This document shows positions 8,396 to 17,782 of a stretch of 64,000 nucleotides of DNA, in pieces. Each line of letters opens with the position of its first letter. Positions within the stretch are counted from its first letter, which is position 1. Source of the DNA: Agaribacter marinus. GTDB taxonomy: Bacteria; Pseudomonadota; Gammaproteobacteria; Enterobacterales; Alteromonadaceae. Location: positions 1,321,546 through 1,385,545 of the forward strand of contig NZ_BSOT01000005.1 in assembly GCF_030160655.1 (NCBI RefSeq), given 5' to 3'. A model generated the notes under the pieces. That model was not told the origin of the DNA and did not search any database. It saw only the letters and a program-made list of their open reading frames with translations. The position numbers and the translations under genes are program-made.

Positions 8396-10552
8396 ATGAA
8401 ATATTTATTACTCATATCCACTGTGACAAGCATGTTTTTTAGCAATGCCAATGCACAAGAAATTCTCGGGTTTGCACAAGAATCCAGAGGTAATCACCAA
8501 TCACTCTCTTTCGCTGGCTGGGCCTGTGAAAAATCCAACCCAAATCCTCTTAAGCTAGCTTTATACGCAGGGCATACATTTGAAGAATCGACGTTTGTAG
8601 CGTCAATTAACGCAAATGAACGCTCATTTACCACAATTAGAGGGCTTTGCGATACCAATAGTAATCATGGTTTCTTTATCTCCGTTGACCAAGATACTAT
8701 ACAACGCCACGCAGGCAAACGCGCTTTCCTCGTGCATGAAAAAGATGGCATACGCACGCGCTTGAGAAATGCCAAACCGTCATTTCCTGATTTTCCCGCG
8801 ACAAGACTGCGTGGTGTACTTGACGGTATAGTTGAAGTAAATAATGCATATTTTGCCATGGGCTGGGCATGTCAAACAGATGTAAAGGAACCCGTCAGTG
8901 TTGATTTAGCAGTAAGGGGAGAAAATAACGAACTCATCATTATTGTAGACAACGCAAATACGGAAACAATTAGCGGCAATGCCGTGGCAGAACGTTGCAA
9001 TACCCCGAAAGGGAAGCATCGCTTCAGAACACGCATCCCTGATGACATTATTGAAACACACGGCGGGAAACAGGTTTTTGCAAGAGTGAAATCAAGGTAT
9101 GGTGCCCGTACGCAACGGCTAGTAAACTCGGGGAAGTTTTCTTTACCCACTTCATTACCAAATGCACAGCAACGCTCGAAACCTAATATTATTGTTTTCT
9201 TTACCGACGACCAAGGGTATGCAGACTTAAGCATTCAGCAATCGCTGGATGATATTAAAACCCCAAATATCGATAAGCTAGCAAACAATGGTGTTCGATT
9301 CACCAATGGCTATGTAACCGCTCCGCAATGCTCCCCTTCAAGGGCGGCAATGCTCACTGGACTTTATCAAGCTCGTTTTCGCTTAGATGAAAACAGGCAT
9401 ATTCCAATGTCATTAGACGTTAAAACCCTTGCAGATAGGCTCAAATCAAATAACTACAAAACTGGTATGGCGGGCAAATGGCATTTGGAAATATTGGGAA
9501 ACTCAACTGAATGGGGCAAACAGTTTTACCCTGACCTAGTGCCATTTAGAGCTAGTGAAGTCCCAGTAGATGTCAGACGAAGTTATATGCCACATCGCCG
9601 AGGATTTGACGATATTTTTGCAGGCTATACTAATTCATACTTAAGGACATTTAACGAGCAAGGAAGGACTATTCCAGTGGAGGCGTATCGAAGTCGTGAA
9701 TTTCGAGTAGATTTGGCCAGCGATGCGTCTTTAACCTTAATTGATAAACACTGGCAAACACCGTTTTTTCTCTATTTATCTCATTATGCGCCCCATGTGC
9801 CACTTGAGGCCACACAAAAATATTTAGATCAATTTCCAGGCGATATGCCTGAACGTAGACGTTACGCCCTAGCGATGATGGCTGCGCTTGATGATGGTGT
9901 GGGTCGAGTGCTAGACAAACTAGAGAACTATAATTTATTAGAAAACACCTTGATATTCTTTATTAGTGATAACGGCGCTCCCATCGGTACAACCCCAGAA
10001 GACAAGCCTATAACAAAAGGGGGAACATGGAATGGGTCTCTCAACTCTCCATTTACGGGCGAAAAAGGCATGCTCACCGAGGGTGCGCTGCGCGTCCCTT
10101 ATATAATGCATTGGCCTAAGCAGATTGCAGCAGGGCAAGTGATTGATACCCCAGTATCTTCGCTAGACGCTGCCTACACAGTGCTTAAGGCTGGGGGTGT
10201 CGAAGATTTAGCTAATTTGGACGGTATGGATCTATTGCCACTAGTAAAAGGCGAAGATGTTGTAGAAGACTTCATGCAACGCCCCTTGTTCTGGCGTTTT
10301 TATTTCCAACGTGCGGTAAGGCAAGGAAATTGGAAGTATATGCAAGCAGGTATTGAACGAGAATACTTATTTGATATGACCTTAGTAGAACCAGAGAGTG
10401 TGAACTACATTAATGAATATCCAGAAATTGCAGAAGAATTGAGGCTCCGTTATTGGCAATGGGCAGATCAAATGCCAAGACCGGAGCCATTAGTAGAAAT
10501 CCCGATTCCTTTTGCGAGACGGGTTGACCACCATTTACCGATTTCCCAGTAA
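8396..10552 (+). CDS. Family S1 sulfatase with two N-terminal GWAC repeats
   Basis: A 718-residue secreted protein (signal peptide ending near SNANA-QE). From about residue 255 it is a formylglycine sulfatase: KPNIIVFFTDDQGYADL binds the metal, and CSPSR with Cys312 is the C-x-P-S-R site matured to formylglycine. GKWHLE, SHYAPHVP and FISDNGAP complete the active-site set. Two related modules precede it, each with a GWAC core (SFAGWACEK, AMGWACQT), a second Cys and an 'HxGxxVxA' end, about 100 residues each, which may bind a carbohydrate or the cell surface. The ATG at 8396 begins the signal peptide, so the longer frame from 8348 is not used. Removing sulfate from an algal galactan or fucan is the likely role. 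The anaerobic or aerobic maturase is not in the window. Confidence 0.88.
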   Translation: MKYLLLISTVTSMFFSNANAQEILGFAQESRGNHQSLSFAGWACEKSNPNPLKLALYAGHTFEESTFVASINANERSFTTIRGLCDTNSNHGFFISVDQDTIQRHAGKRAFLVHEKDGIRTRLRNAKPSFPDFPATRLRGVLDGIVEVNNAYFAMGWACQTDVKEPVSVDLAVRGENNELIIIVDNANTETISGNAVAERCNTPKGKHRFRTRIPDDIIETHGGKQVFARVKSRYGARTQRLVNSGKFSLPTSLPNAQQRSKPNIIVFFTDDQGYADLSIQQSLDDIKTPNIDKLANNGVRFTNGYVTAPQCSPSRAAMLTGLYQARFRLDENRHIPMSLDVKTLADRLKSNNYKTGMAGKWHLEILGNSTEWGKQFYPDLVPFRASEVPVDVRRSYMPHRRGFDDIFAGYTNSYLRTFNEQGRTIPVEAYRSREFRVDLASDASLTLIDKHWQTPFFLYLSHYAPHVPLEATQKYLDQFPGDMPERRRYALAMMAALDDGVGRVLDKLENYNLLENTLIFFISDNGAPIGTTPEDKPITKGGTWNGSLNSPFTGEKGMLTEGALRVPYIMHWPKQIAAGQVIDTPVSSLDAAYTVLKAGGVEDLANLDGMDLLPLVKGEDVVEDFMQRPLFWRFYFQRAVRQGNWKYMQAGIEREYLFDMTLVEPESVNYINEYPEIAEELRLRYWQWADQMPRPEPLVEIPIPFARRVDHHLPISQ

Positions 10553-10604
10553 GCCTATTTGTCGAGCAAATGGTCACGTTGGGTAAGGTATAAAGTTGTT
10601 TCAA

Positions 10605-10661
10605 AAGTGTTTCTGTATCACAAATTATCGAAGTTATTGATTAAGTGATGCTGAAACACTT
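10605..10661 (+). terminator. Long imperfect hairpin downstream of the sulfatase gene
   Basis: AAGTGTTTC (10605-10613) pairs with GAAACACTT (10653-10661), and ATCAC pairs with GTGAT inside it, leaving a 23-nt loop. It lies about 50 bp after the sulfatase stop, so it may stabilise or end the message. No long T-run follows, so termination is uncertain. The rest of 10553-10969 is A/T-rich and carries the element at 10777-10801. Confidence 0.4.
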
Positions 10662-10776
10662 GTCTCATTTGTAAAAGTCTATGTAAGTTTTTATGAAAAA
10701 TCGCCAATCAACGTGCAGTCTTACTTTTCAAACATTTATGATTTAAAAAGATGAAGGCGTATATCGAAATTTAAAA

Positions 10777-10801
10777 ATTAACGTTAATATCAAATAGTTA
10801 A
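10777..10801 (+). promoter_or_regulatory. Shared 25-bp operator-like element, copy 2
   Basis: It starts ATTAACGTTAA and ends CAAATAGTTAA, 22/25 identical to the element at 1214-1238. It lies 169 bp upstream of the ATG chosen for the GH50 gene. Two such close matches 9.5 kb apart, both upstream of secreted glycan-related genes on the same strand, point to a common regulator that is not identified here. Confidence 0.6.
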
Positions 10802-10969
10802 CTTACTTTTAGTGCCACTACAAAGTAATTTCATCGCCACCAAAAAGACAAAAATTGCAAGCTATTTTCCGTATTGTCCTTGCCTTAAAACACGCCAAAT
10901 AGCGTACTTGCTGAAAACGTGGAAGTAAATTATCGTGCTGGCTTTCTTAGTTATGTATGTAGGCAACAA

Positions 10970-13336
10970 ATGACAAAAAGAAGTCCTGTTAGATACTTTC
11001 GGCAACTCATGTTTTTTACCGGTGTTGGACTTGTCGCGTCTTGTTCACAACCTTCGGACATGGTGGACAGCCAAGGCAAATTAACTCAAGAAGTAGTCAT
11101 CGAAGATTTCGAAGGAATTTTTGTACCACTCAATGTATTCAAGTTTAATGGTGAGATGGATTTAGTTGATGCGCCTAAGGGGATGAACGGAAAAGCCTTA
11201 CAAGTAAAGCTGCATACTCAGGAAAACGAATCTGCGGGTATCGCTATGGTGACGCTTACATCATATGACTGGGGTGAATATAGCGATTTCAATTTAGCAT
11301 TTGATATAGCGAATCCGGGCAATGAGTCCGTCCAAATAAACCTAATTATTGAAGATAAAAGTGGCGCAGCGTATACACGGGGTTTTGTGGTACCTGTGGG
11401 TGATACAACTACTGTGTACGCAAAAATGGATGGTCACGACCAAGTCGATCCTGAAAACGCACGACCAAATGAATTCAATTTTTCTTCAGGTTTGCGTTCA
11501 AACCCCGCAACTTGGCAATCAACGGATCGTCAGGCACATAGCTTCTGGGGGAAGAAGCGCCTAGATATATCAAACATTAGCCGTATCATTTTTATGACCG
11601 ATGGCAATCTTAGCGATAGGACCATTACACTCGATAATATTAGACTAAGGCCAAACCCTGAAATGGACCCACTCTTTCTTAAGGGATTGGTTGACGAATT
11701 TGGACAAAATGCGAAAGTAGACTACCCGAACAAAGTGAAATCATTAGCCCAACTCAAAGACATAACGGCTAAAGAGCTGAACTCGTTGAAAGGCGATTTA
11801 ATGCAAGATAGGTCTGCATATAGTGGCTGGAAAGATGGCCCTAAGTTAAAAGCTACTGGGTATTTTAGGACGGAAAAAATAGACAATAAATGGACATTAG
11901 TTGACCCAGAGGGTTATCTATATTTTTCGACGGGTATCGATATTATCAGGCTCAGTAACTCCTCAACTATCACTGGTTACGATTTTGACCAAAACACGAT
12001 ACCAATGCGCAGTGCCGAAGAACTGTTGGGAGAAGACGATATGCCGCTTAGACCCGTTAATCTTGATGCCCAAAAAACAAGATATGTCGCTTCAGAAGTG
12101 AGAAAAAGCCTCTTTGAGTGGTTACCCACATACGAGGACGCGTTGGGTAACCACTATGGATACAGACGAGAAACACAATCTGGGCCACTAGCACATGGTG
12201 AAACATTTAGTTTTTACAGTGCAAACCTAGAGCGTAAATATGGCGAAACGACACCAGAATCATACCTGACGACGTGGCGAGAAGTAACAATCGATCGAAT
12301 GAAAGACTGGGGGTTTACGTCCTTAGGTAATTGGGCCCAAAGTGAATTCTATAAGAATAAAGAAATTCCGTTTGTTGCTTATGCAGATATTATTGGTGAT
12401 TTTGACACCATCTCCAGTGGCTTCGATTTTTGGCACCCGGTGCCAGATCCTTATGATCCAAAGTTTCAAGAACGGGCGCTTGCTGCCGCACAACATGTTG
12501 CTGAGCAAATACAGTCATCTCGATGGACAATGGGTGTATTTTTTGACAATGAACAAAGCTTTGGACGCTTAGACAGCGATGAGTCTCATTATGGGCTAGT
12601 GTTGTCCGCACTTTCGATGGATGCGAGTAAATCGAAAGGCAAAGCGGCATTTTCAAAAATCCTCAAAGATAAATACAACACCATCGAATCGCTAAATGAC
12701 GCTTGGGATAAAGACTATGTATCTTGGGAGTACTTCGACAAAACGGCAGACCCATCAATTAATAATGATGAACAACTCGCTGATTACAGCATACTGCTTG
12801 AAGATTATGGCAATCAATATTTTGACACCATCAATCAAGCAATGAAGTCCGTTTTACCAAATCACCTTTATTTGGGTTCTCGACTGCCAAGTTGGGGCAT
12901 GCCGATGGAGATTTTGCGTGCTGCTGCCGAACATGTAGACGTAATTACCTATAATCTTTACGAAGAAGGTCTTGTCCCTAGTAAGTGGGCCTTTTTAGAA
13001 GAAATCGATAAACCGGCATTGATCGGCGAGTTTAGCGTTGGCGCAGATGATGCTGGACACGTTCACCCTGGTATTGTTATTTCTGCTGACCAAGAAGACC
13101 GTGGTCGTATGTTCAAAAACTACATGTACAGCGTGATAGACAACCCCTACTTTGTCGGCGCACATATGTTTCAGTACATGGATGGCCCAATAACAGGTCG
13201 AGCCTATGACGGCGAAAATTACAACAGTGGTATTGTATCGGTGACTGATACGCCTTATAAACCCTTGGTGGATGCCGCACGGGAATTAAACGCGGAATTG
13301 TACGAGCGACGATTTGGCGTACTTAACGATAAATAA
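10970..13336 (+). CDS. GH50 beta-agarase-like lipoprotein
   Basis: The start at ATG 10970 gives 788 residues with a lipoprotein signal (FFTGVGLVASC, lipobox L-V-A-S-C), so the enzyme is probably anchored to a membrane. A longer GTG start at 10919 lacks support. An N-terminal beta-sandwich (about 35-235) resembles the CBM-like domain of GH50 agarases. The catalytic barrel begins at GYFRTEKIDNKWTLVDPEGYL. Likely acid/base Glu528 lies in FFDNEQSFGR, and likely nucleophile Glu687 in ALIGEFSVGAD, the two GH50 positions. GH50 enzymes release neoagarobiose-type products from agarose. Neighbouring sulfatase and fucosidase genes leave room for porphyran or a mixed galactan as true substrate. Confidence 0.8.
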   Translation: MTKRSPVRYFRQLMFFTGVGLVASCSQPSDMVDSQGKLTQEVVIEDFEGIFVPLNVFKFNGEMDLVDAPKGMNGKALQVKLHTQENESAGIAMVTLTSYDWGEYSDFNLAFDIANPGNESVQINLIIEDKSGAAYTRGFVVPVGDTTTVYAKMDGHDQVDPENARPNEFNFSSGLRSNPATWQSTDRQAHSFWGKKRLDISNISRIIFMTDGNLSDRTITLDNIRLRPNPEMDPLFLKGLVDEFGQNAKVDYPNKVKSLAQLKDITAKELNSLKGDLMQDRSAYSGWKDGPKLKATGYFRTEKIDNKWTLVDPEGYLYFSTGIDIIRLSNSSTITGYDFDQNTIPMRSAEELLGEDDMPLRPVNLDAQKTRYVASEVRKSLFEWLPTYEDALGNHYGYRRETQSGPLAHGETFSFYSANLERKYGETTPESYLTTWREVTIDRMKDWGFTSLGNWAQSEFYKNKEIPFVAYADIIGDFDTISSGFDFWHPVPDPYDPKFQERALAAAQHVAEQIQSSRWTMGVFFDNEQSFGRLDSDESHYGLVLSALSMDASKSKGKAAFSKILKDKYNTIESLNDAWDKDYVSWEYFDKTADPSINNDEQLADYSILLEDYGNQYFDTINQAMKSVLPNHLYLGSRLPSWGMPMEILRAAAEHVDVITYNLYEEGLVPSKWAFLEEIDKPALIGEFSVGADDAGHVHPGIVISADQEDRGRMFKNYMYSVIDNPYFVGAHMFQYMDGPITGRAYDGENYNSGIVSVTDTPYKPLVDAARELNAELYERRFGVLNDK

Positions 13337-13351
13337 CTCGAAAACGAAACC

Positions 13352-13858
13352 TCAAAAATGCAATAGGTTCGCTTCATCGTATTCATCAGCATTGAGCTGA
13401 ACATTAAACTGCTGGGCAAGGCTATCTAGCTCAGCTTGTTTAATGATAAGTTCGTCCATAAGAATAGTATTGTCATCAAGTTGCCATAGTTGCTTTGAAC
13501 CGGCATAACTATATTGAAGTACTAACATTGCCTGGGTATTGCCTTGTTTGGCAAGGGCTTCGACCTTTCGTATCTTGCGGTTTATTTTATTCAATGATTG
13601 TTTGAGATCCCACACATAGGTTACCTCTACCATGTAACTATGTTTACGATAGTGCCTGAGCGTGATACCAATTAAAACAACAGCAACAACTACGCCGAAT
13701 AAATTCCAATGAAAATGACTACCGCTTTCATCAGGGAAAAGTGCTATCAGCGTTTGTGATATCGCTAAACTAACAATCACTAAGGTAGCAATACAAGCAG
13801 CAATCACTCGGTTCAAATGTTTTCGATAACGTGTTTTATCTATGTCTATTAGTTTCAT
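13352..13858 (-). CDS. DUF3087-like two-helix membrane protein
   Basis: A 168-residue protein with two transmembrane helices (about 20-41 and 52-68) and a cytosolic C-terminal half rich in charged helices (WDLKQSLNKINRKIRKVEALAKQGN). The N-terminal MKLIDIDKTRYRKHLNRVIAAC resembles DUF3087 proteins found across Vibrio, Shewanella and Alteromonas; I recall this family only from its general pattern. Function unknown. It is convergent with the GH50 gene (15 bp between stops) and probably belongs to the core genome, not to the glycan locus. Confidence 0.6.
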   Translation of the reverse strand: MKLIDIDKTRYRKHLNRVIAACIATLVIVSLAISQTLIALFPDESGSHFHWNLFGVVVAVVLIGITLRHYRKHSYMVEVTYVWDLKQSLNKINRKIRKVEALAKQGNTQAMLVLQYSYAGSKQLWQLDDNTILMDELIIKQAELDSLAQQFNVQLNADEYDEANLLHF

Positions 13859-14035
13859 TTAGTGACCGTTACTTATTAGGCGGTTTCGAACAACGGATGA
13901 TGGCATATTTTGCGGCAAACAATAACATTAGTTTTCGCATCGTTTAGTGCAATAATTAGGGCGTCTTGAATTGGGTCAGACAAAATATTCTGGCAAGGGA
14001 CTCTTACATTCATTCAAATGGTAAGTTTTAGCGAT

Positions 14036-14066
14036 AAAAAAAGGGCCTTTCGAAAAAGACCCTTTT
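14036..14066 (-). terminator. Terminator of the TonB-dependent receptor gene at 14083
   Basis: On the minus strand AAAAGGG pairs with CCCTTTT, with an inner AAAG/CTTT stem closing a short tetraloop, followed by a T-run. It starts 17 bp after the receptor stop codon. Confidence 0.8.
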
Positions 14067-14082
14067 AACACTGAGAATAGAC

Positions 14083-16950
14083 TTAGAACGTTGCTCTTAC
14101 ACCTAAGGCGTAGCGACTACCAAAGTCTTCAGCCGCTAGGAACTGGTTGCTGAAACGGCCATGACGGCGGGTCGTTTCTTCCGTCACATTCAAACCTTCA
14201 AAAGTAATGACTAAGTACTCATTTATGTCATAGCTAATACTTAAATCAAGCTGACCATATGCCTCAGTAAATTGCGGCTCATTTGGGCTATGGAATTGAT
14301 TTGTATTCAACAAGAAGTCATCGCGCCAGTTGTAAGCAACCCGCACTTGAATACCATCTTTGTCATAAAAGCCGACCAAGTTGGCTGAATCACTTAAACC
14401 CGTTAGCGCAACGGTTTGATCGAATGAATTTACATCATATTCAACACTGCCATTTACGGCGGTATAGTTGACTTGTGTACCAAAACCAGACTCACCAAAC
14501 ATATGTTGTAGTGCTATCTCGACACCATCAACGGTAGCATCTTCAAGGTTCTTAGGCACTTCAACGTTAAAAATAACGTCGGGGTCACTTGCCATGCCTA
14601 AACACGCAGGATTAGGCGGGTTCTGATTAGAATCAGGGCATTGTGGCCTTGGGTTAAACGATGGATCTTTTAATGGAGTACCGTCAGCGCCATTTATGGT
14701 TCTAGATTCATTGGTAATACCAATAAAATTAGACACGTACTTTTTAAAATATCCACCTGAAATATAGCTCCCTTCGTCATAATACCATTCAAGTGAGAGA
14801 TCGATATTATTGGAAGAGTATGGCAGAAGGTTAGGATCACCTTGCGTCGCATTGAACGGACCACCAGGGCGTAAGTTAGTAATAGAAGTAGAGGGCGCAA
14901 TTGCTGTTACGTCACTACGCGTAAGTGTCCGACTATATGAAAACCTCGCGAACAAATCTTCTTTTAATTCTAAGTTCACATCAAAATTAGGTAAAAATTC
15001 AGTATAACCACCTTCAAGTGTATCGGTCACAGCGCCGGTACTACCTTGGAACACGGTCCTAATTTCTTCATCACTAATATAAAGTAAATTTGTCGGTAAG
15101 GTCGTGTTTGATGACGCCGTTACGTCAGTATCTTCGTAGCGTATACCGACGTTAATGTTAATTGGAATTTCGTTGAATTCCGTTTCAAAATCCATCGCTA
15201 AATACGCATGAAGGGTTTCTTCTTGCACTGTATCTAAACTAACAGGGTTTTCACCAACCAAATTTCCGTCAACGATGGCTTGGTTTACACGGCCTGCATC
15301 TGCATTATATTGCACTGGAAACAGCGAATCACCGCCACTGAAATTACTGCCGATAGTTGATGGCGTAAATGAGAGTCCTAAATCTGGGATGTCAAGCACA
15401 TTGTAAATGACACTAAATCCAAACCTTCGCTTAATATCAAACTGATAATCTGTACTTCCAACACCAAATCTGATGTTTGAAAGCGCACTGTCGCTATCAT
15501 TTACCCAATCTCCACTGAACGCCCATTCTTGAATATTATTTTCAATTTCGTGACCCCGAATGACAACTACGTCACCGTCGATGCTTTCTAATCCGTATGG
15601 ATCATAATTAGCTGGTAATGGCGCTGGTGCATTCTCATCAAAGGTATTTGTGACTTCCGCGAAAACAGCTGGCACATCGTTATCTGTAAAATCTAAACCA
15701 ATGTCCACATAACGCTGATCAGGTGGCGTACTTATTACTGTCGTAAATTCACTGATTTGGCCACCAGGCTGCGTTTGTGACGTTGAATCGTGGATATCAA
15801 ATTCGAGCGTTAGGGTATCTGATACAGTCCAATCAACGTTTAAACCAAAAGAGTCATTTTCTGTTTCAACTAACTGACGAATGGATGTAAAGTTTAGGCG
15901 ATGATTGTTATGACGCGGGTTAATTACTGTGCCATTTGTATCGACGCTCCCCACCGTATTTGCATCTGAATCAAACCAAAAACCTGTTTGTATTCTGTCG
16001 ATTTCTTCCTCAAAGCGCGATCCGGTATAGTCTAAAGAAATTGTAATATCTTCATTGGGTGCAAACTGTGCGACTGCTTGAAAGTTTTCTCTCTCGCGTT
16101 CATGATCGCCGTACTCAACGGCAAAGTTCCTCGGTACCCAATAGAAACCACCCGGATTGTCAGGATTAGTTAAATTTGAACTATCTATCCCCGTGTAAAC
16201 GCTTCCATTGTCGCGAATCCAACCATCGTTAACTACTGCTTCCTTTCGGCTGTCGCGTTGAGAGTTGGCATATGCCACTAAAATACCTAATTTACCATCT
16301 GCAAATACATTGCTGTACAAGCCAGAAAACTCAGGGGTGATATCGCTGCCGGTAACATTCGTTGTATCAGCAATTCCCTTCAGTCCAAAGGTAATCTTTT
16401 GATCACCTAATTGAAGTGGTTTCGCAGTACTAAGGTTTACTGTTGCCCCTATACCACCGCTGGCCATATCTGCTTTACCAGTTTTGAAGACTTGGACACC
16501 CGATACAACTTCAGAAGCGATATGTTGAAAATTAAATGCACGGTTTATACCGACATCAGTAGATAGAGTCGAAGACGTTGGCATAGCACGTCCATTCAGC
16601 GTAACCATGTTAAAGGTCGGCCCAAAACCACGCACAGATACCTGATTACCTTCGTTATTAGAGCGATCTATTGATACACCAGTTATTCGCTGTAAAGACT
16701 CAGCTAGGTTGGTATCAGGAAACTTACCGATATCTTCAGCAGTAATCGCGTCAACAACACCACTTGATTCTCTTTTTATATTTGCTGAACTAAGTAACGA
16801 TCCTCTAATGCCAGATACAGCAATAACCTCTACATCACCCGCACCCGCTTCCTGCGCGAGTGCGATGTGTGTTGAACCGACGCCAACTAACGCTAATGCG
16901 ATTGCACTAGAAAGGATATTCCGGTGGTAATCAAAGTTAGATTTTTTCAT
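14083..16950 (-). CDS. TonB-dependent receptor (glycan-type)
   Basis: A 955-residue outer-membrane receptor. The signal peptide ends near HIALA-QE. The TonB box region and plug follow (VEVIAVSGIRGSL, then KRESSGVVDAITAEDIGKFPDTNLAES, an arrangement characteristic of Alteromonadales receptors for oligosaccharides). The plug also shows VSVRGFGP-FNMVTLNGR. The remainder is a 22-strand barrel ending GVRATF with a terminal Phe. I placed the start at ATG 16950, preceded by GGAAAA, and not at the longer frame from 16983. It would import glycan fragments released by the secreted enzymes nearby, using TonB/ExbBD encoded elsewhere. The substrate is inferred from context only. Confidence 0.9.
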   Translation of the reverse strand: MKKSNFDYHRNILSSAIALALVGVGSTHIALAQEAGAGDVEVIAVSGIRGSLLSSANIKRESSGVVDAITAEDIGKFPDTNLAESLQRITGVSIDRSNNEGNQVSVRGFGPTFNMVTLNGRAMPTSSTLSTDVGINRAFNFQHIASEVVSGVQVFKTGKADMASGGIGATVNLSTAKPLQLGDQKITFGLKGIADTTNVTGSDITPEFSGLYSNVFADGKLGILVAYANSQRDSRKEAVVNDGWIRDNGSVYTGIDSSNLTNPDNPGGFYWVPRNFAVEYGDHERERENFQAVAQFAPNEDITISLDYTGSRFEEEIDRIQTGFWFDSDANTVGSVDTNGTVINPRHNNHRLNFTSIRQLVETENDSFGLNVDWTVSDTLTLEFDIHDSTSQTQPGGQISEFTTVISTPPDQRYVDIGLDFTDNDVPAVFAEVTNTFDENAPAPLPANYDPYGLESIDGDVVVIRGHEIENNIQEWAFSGDWVNDSDSALSNIRFGVGSTDYQFDIKRRFGFSVIYNVLDIPDLGLSFTPSTIGSNFSGGDSLFPVQYNADAGRVNQAIVDGNLVGENPVSLDTVQEETLHAYLAMDFETEFNEIPININVGIRYEDTDVTASSNTTLPTNLLYISDEEIRTVFQGSTGAVTDTLEGGYTEFLPNFDVNLELKEDLFARFSYSRTLTRSDVTAIAPSTSITNLRPGGPFNATQGDPNLLPYSSNNIDLSLEWYYDEGSYISGGYFKKYVSNFIGITNESRTINGADGTPLKDPSFNPRPQCPDSNQNPPNPACLGMASDPDVIFNVEVPKNLEDATVDGVEIALQHMFGESGFGTQVNYTAVNGSVEYDVNSFDQTVALTGLSDSANLVGFYDKDGIQVRVAYNWRDDFLLNTNQFHSPNEPQFTEAYGQLDLSISYDINEYLVITFEGLNVTEETTRRHGRFSNQFLAAEDFGSRYALGVRATF

Positions 16951-17202
16951 GTGATTTTCCAAATAATTGAAGTGAGTGTGCAATAAATAAATATTTATTT
17001 AGCCATACAACATTCAAAACACTGGCCAATTAACAACCAATAAACATTTATATTTCAATATTTACACAATAATTTTACTGGATCAATCATACCAAAACAT
17101 TAATTTAACTTTTATTTGTAATATTTTATGTGTAATAAAGAGATAATTTATATGTAACTAAGCGCTTTCAACGTATATTAATGCGTAAAGCAGTTGTATC
17201 AA

Positions 17203-17673
17203 TTACTCAGGAAGTATTCTCTTATCGTCATTTTGCTCTAATATCACAGCACCTGATCCCTGAGTTGATAGAATATCTTCAGGGTTATACATCGGACATC
17301 GACTCATTGACAAACAGCCGCAACCAATACAACCGGTCAACAAGTCGCGCAAGTTGGTTAAGTAATTTATGCGTTTATTTAAATCTTGTTGCCATATATT
17401 CGACAACTTTTGCCAATCATCCTTGTCAGGCGTTCGATTATTAGGTAAGGACGCAAAAGCAGCATTGATACTCGCCAAGCTAACCCCTAGTTTTTGTGCA
17501 GCCTTAATAATAGAGATGCGTCGAAGTACCTCTGGATGATAGCGACGCTGATTGCCTTTATTTCGCCAACTATAAATAAGGCCTTTCTCCTCATAAAAAT
17601 GCAACGTAGATACTTTTACCCCACTTCGTTTAGCCACTGCGCCAACCCCTAGTTCTTTAATCTTTTGCATCAT
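17203..17673 (-). CDS. soxR: Redox-sensitive MerR-family regulator SoxR
   Basis: A 156-residue regulator. Residues 8-75 are a MerR winged helix (GAVAKRSGVKVSTLHFYEEKGLI, then NQRRYHPEVLRRI). A dimerisation helix follows, and then the SoxR iron-sulfur cluster loop with Cys115, Cys118, Cys120 and Cys126 (GCIGCGCLSMSRCP), which holds a [2Fe-2S] centre oxidised by redox-cycling compounds. That exact spacing separates SoxR from other MerR proteins. The C-terminal tail is slightly longer than in the enteric protein. It is divergent from the VOC/flavin-reductase pair, and a SoxR box lies in the shared intergenic region. No soxS is nearby, consistent with direct regulation as known in non-enteric bacteria. 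Confidence 0.93.
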   Translation of the reverse strand: MMQKIKELGVGAVAKRSGVKVSTLHFYEEKGLIYSWRNKGNQRRYHPEVLRRISIIKAAQKLGVSLASINAAFASLPNNRTPDKDDWQKLSNIWQQDLNKRINYLTNLRDLLTGCIGCGCLSMSRCPMYNPEDILSTQGSGAVILEQNDDKRILPE

Positions 17674-17721
17674 CTATTCCCACTGAATTCATAGGTTTTT
17701 CAATATTAGTGAAAAAAACAC

Positions 17722-17752
17722 TTTACCTCAACTTAGCTTGAGGTTTTATAGT
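17722..17752 (+). promoter_or_regulatory. SoxR-controlled promoter with near-consensus SoxR box
   Basis: The 18-bp dyad CCTCAACTTAGCTTGAGG (17726-17743) differs at two symmetric positions from the classical SoxR box CCTCAAGTTAACTTGAGG. It lies in the spacer between -35 TTTACC (17722-17727) and -10 TATAGT (17747-17752), which are 19 bp apart, the over-long spacing expected of MerR-type activation. It points to the VOC gene starting at 17783. Confidence 0.9.
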
Positions 17753-17782
17753 GCACTAGAATTTACAACACAAGGAAACAGT

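Noticed and set aside
10919-10969. Upstream GTG start for the GH50 gene
   Set aside because: It would put 17 charged and aromatic residues before the lipoprotein signal and lacks a ribosome site; ATG 10970 gives a normal lipobox position.
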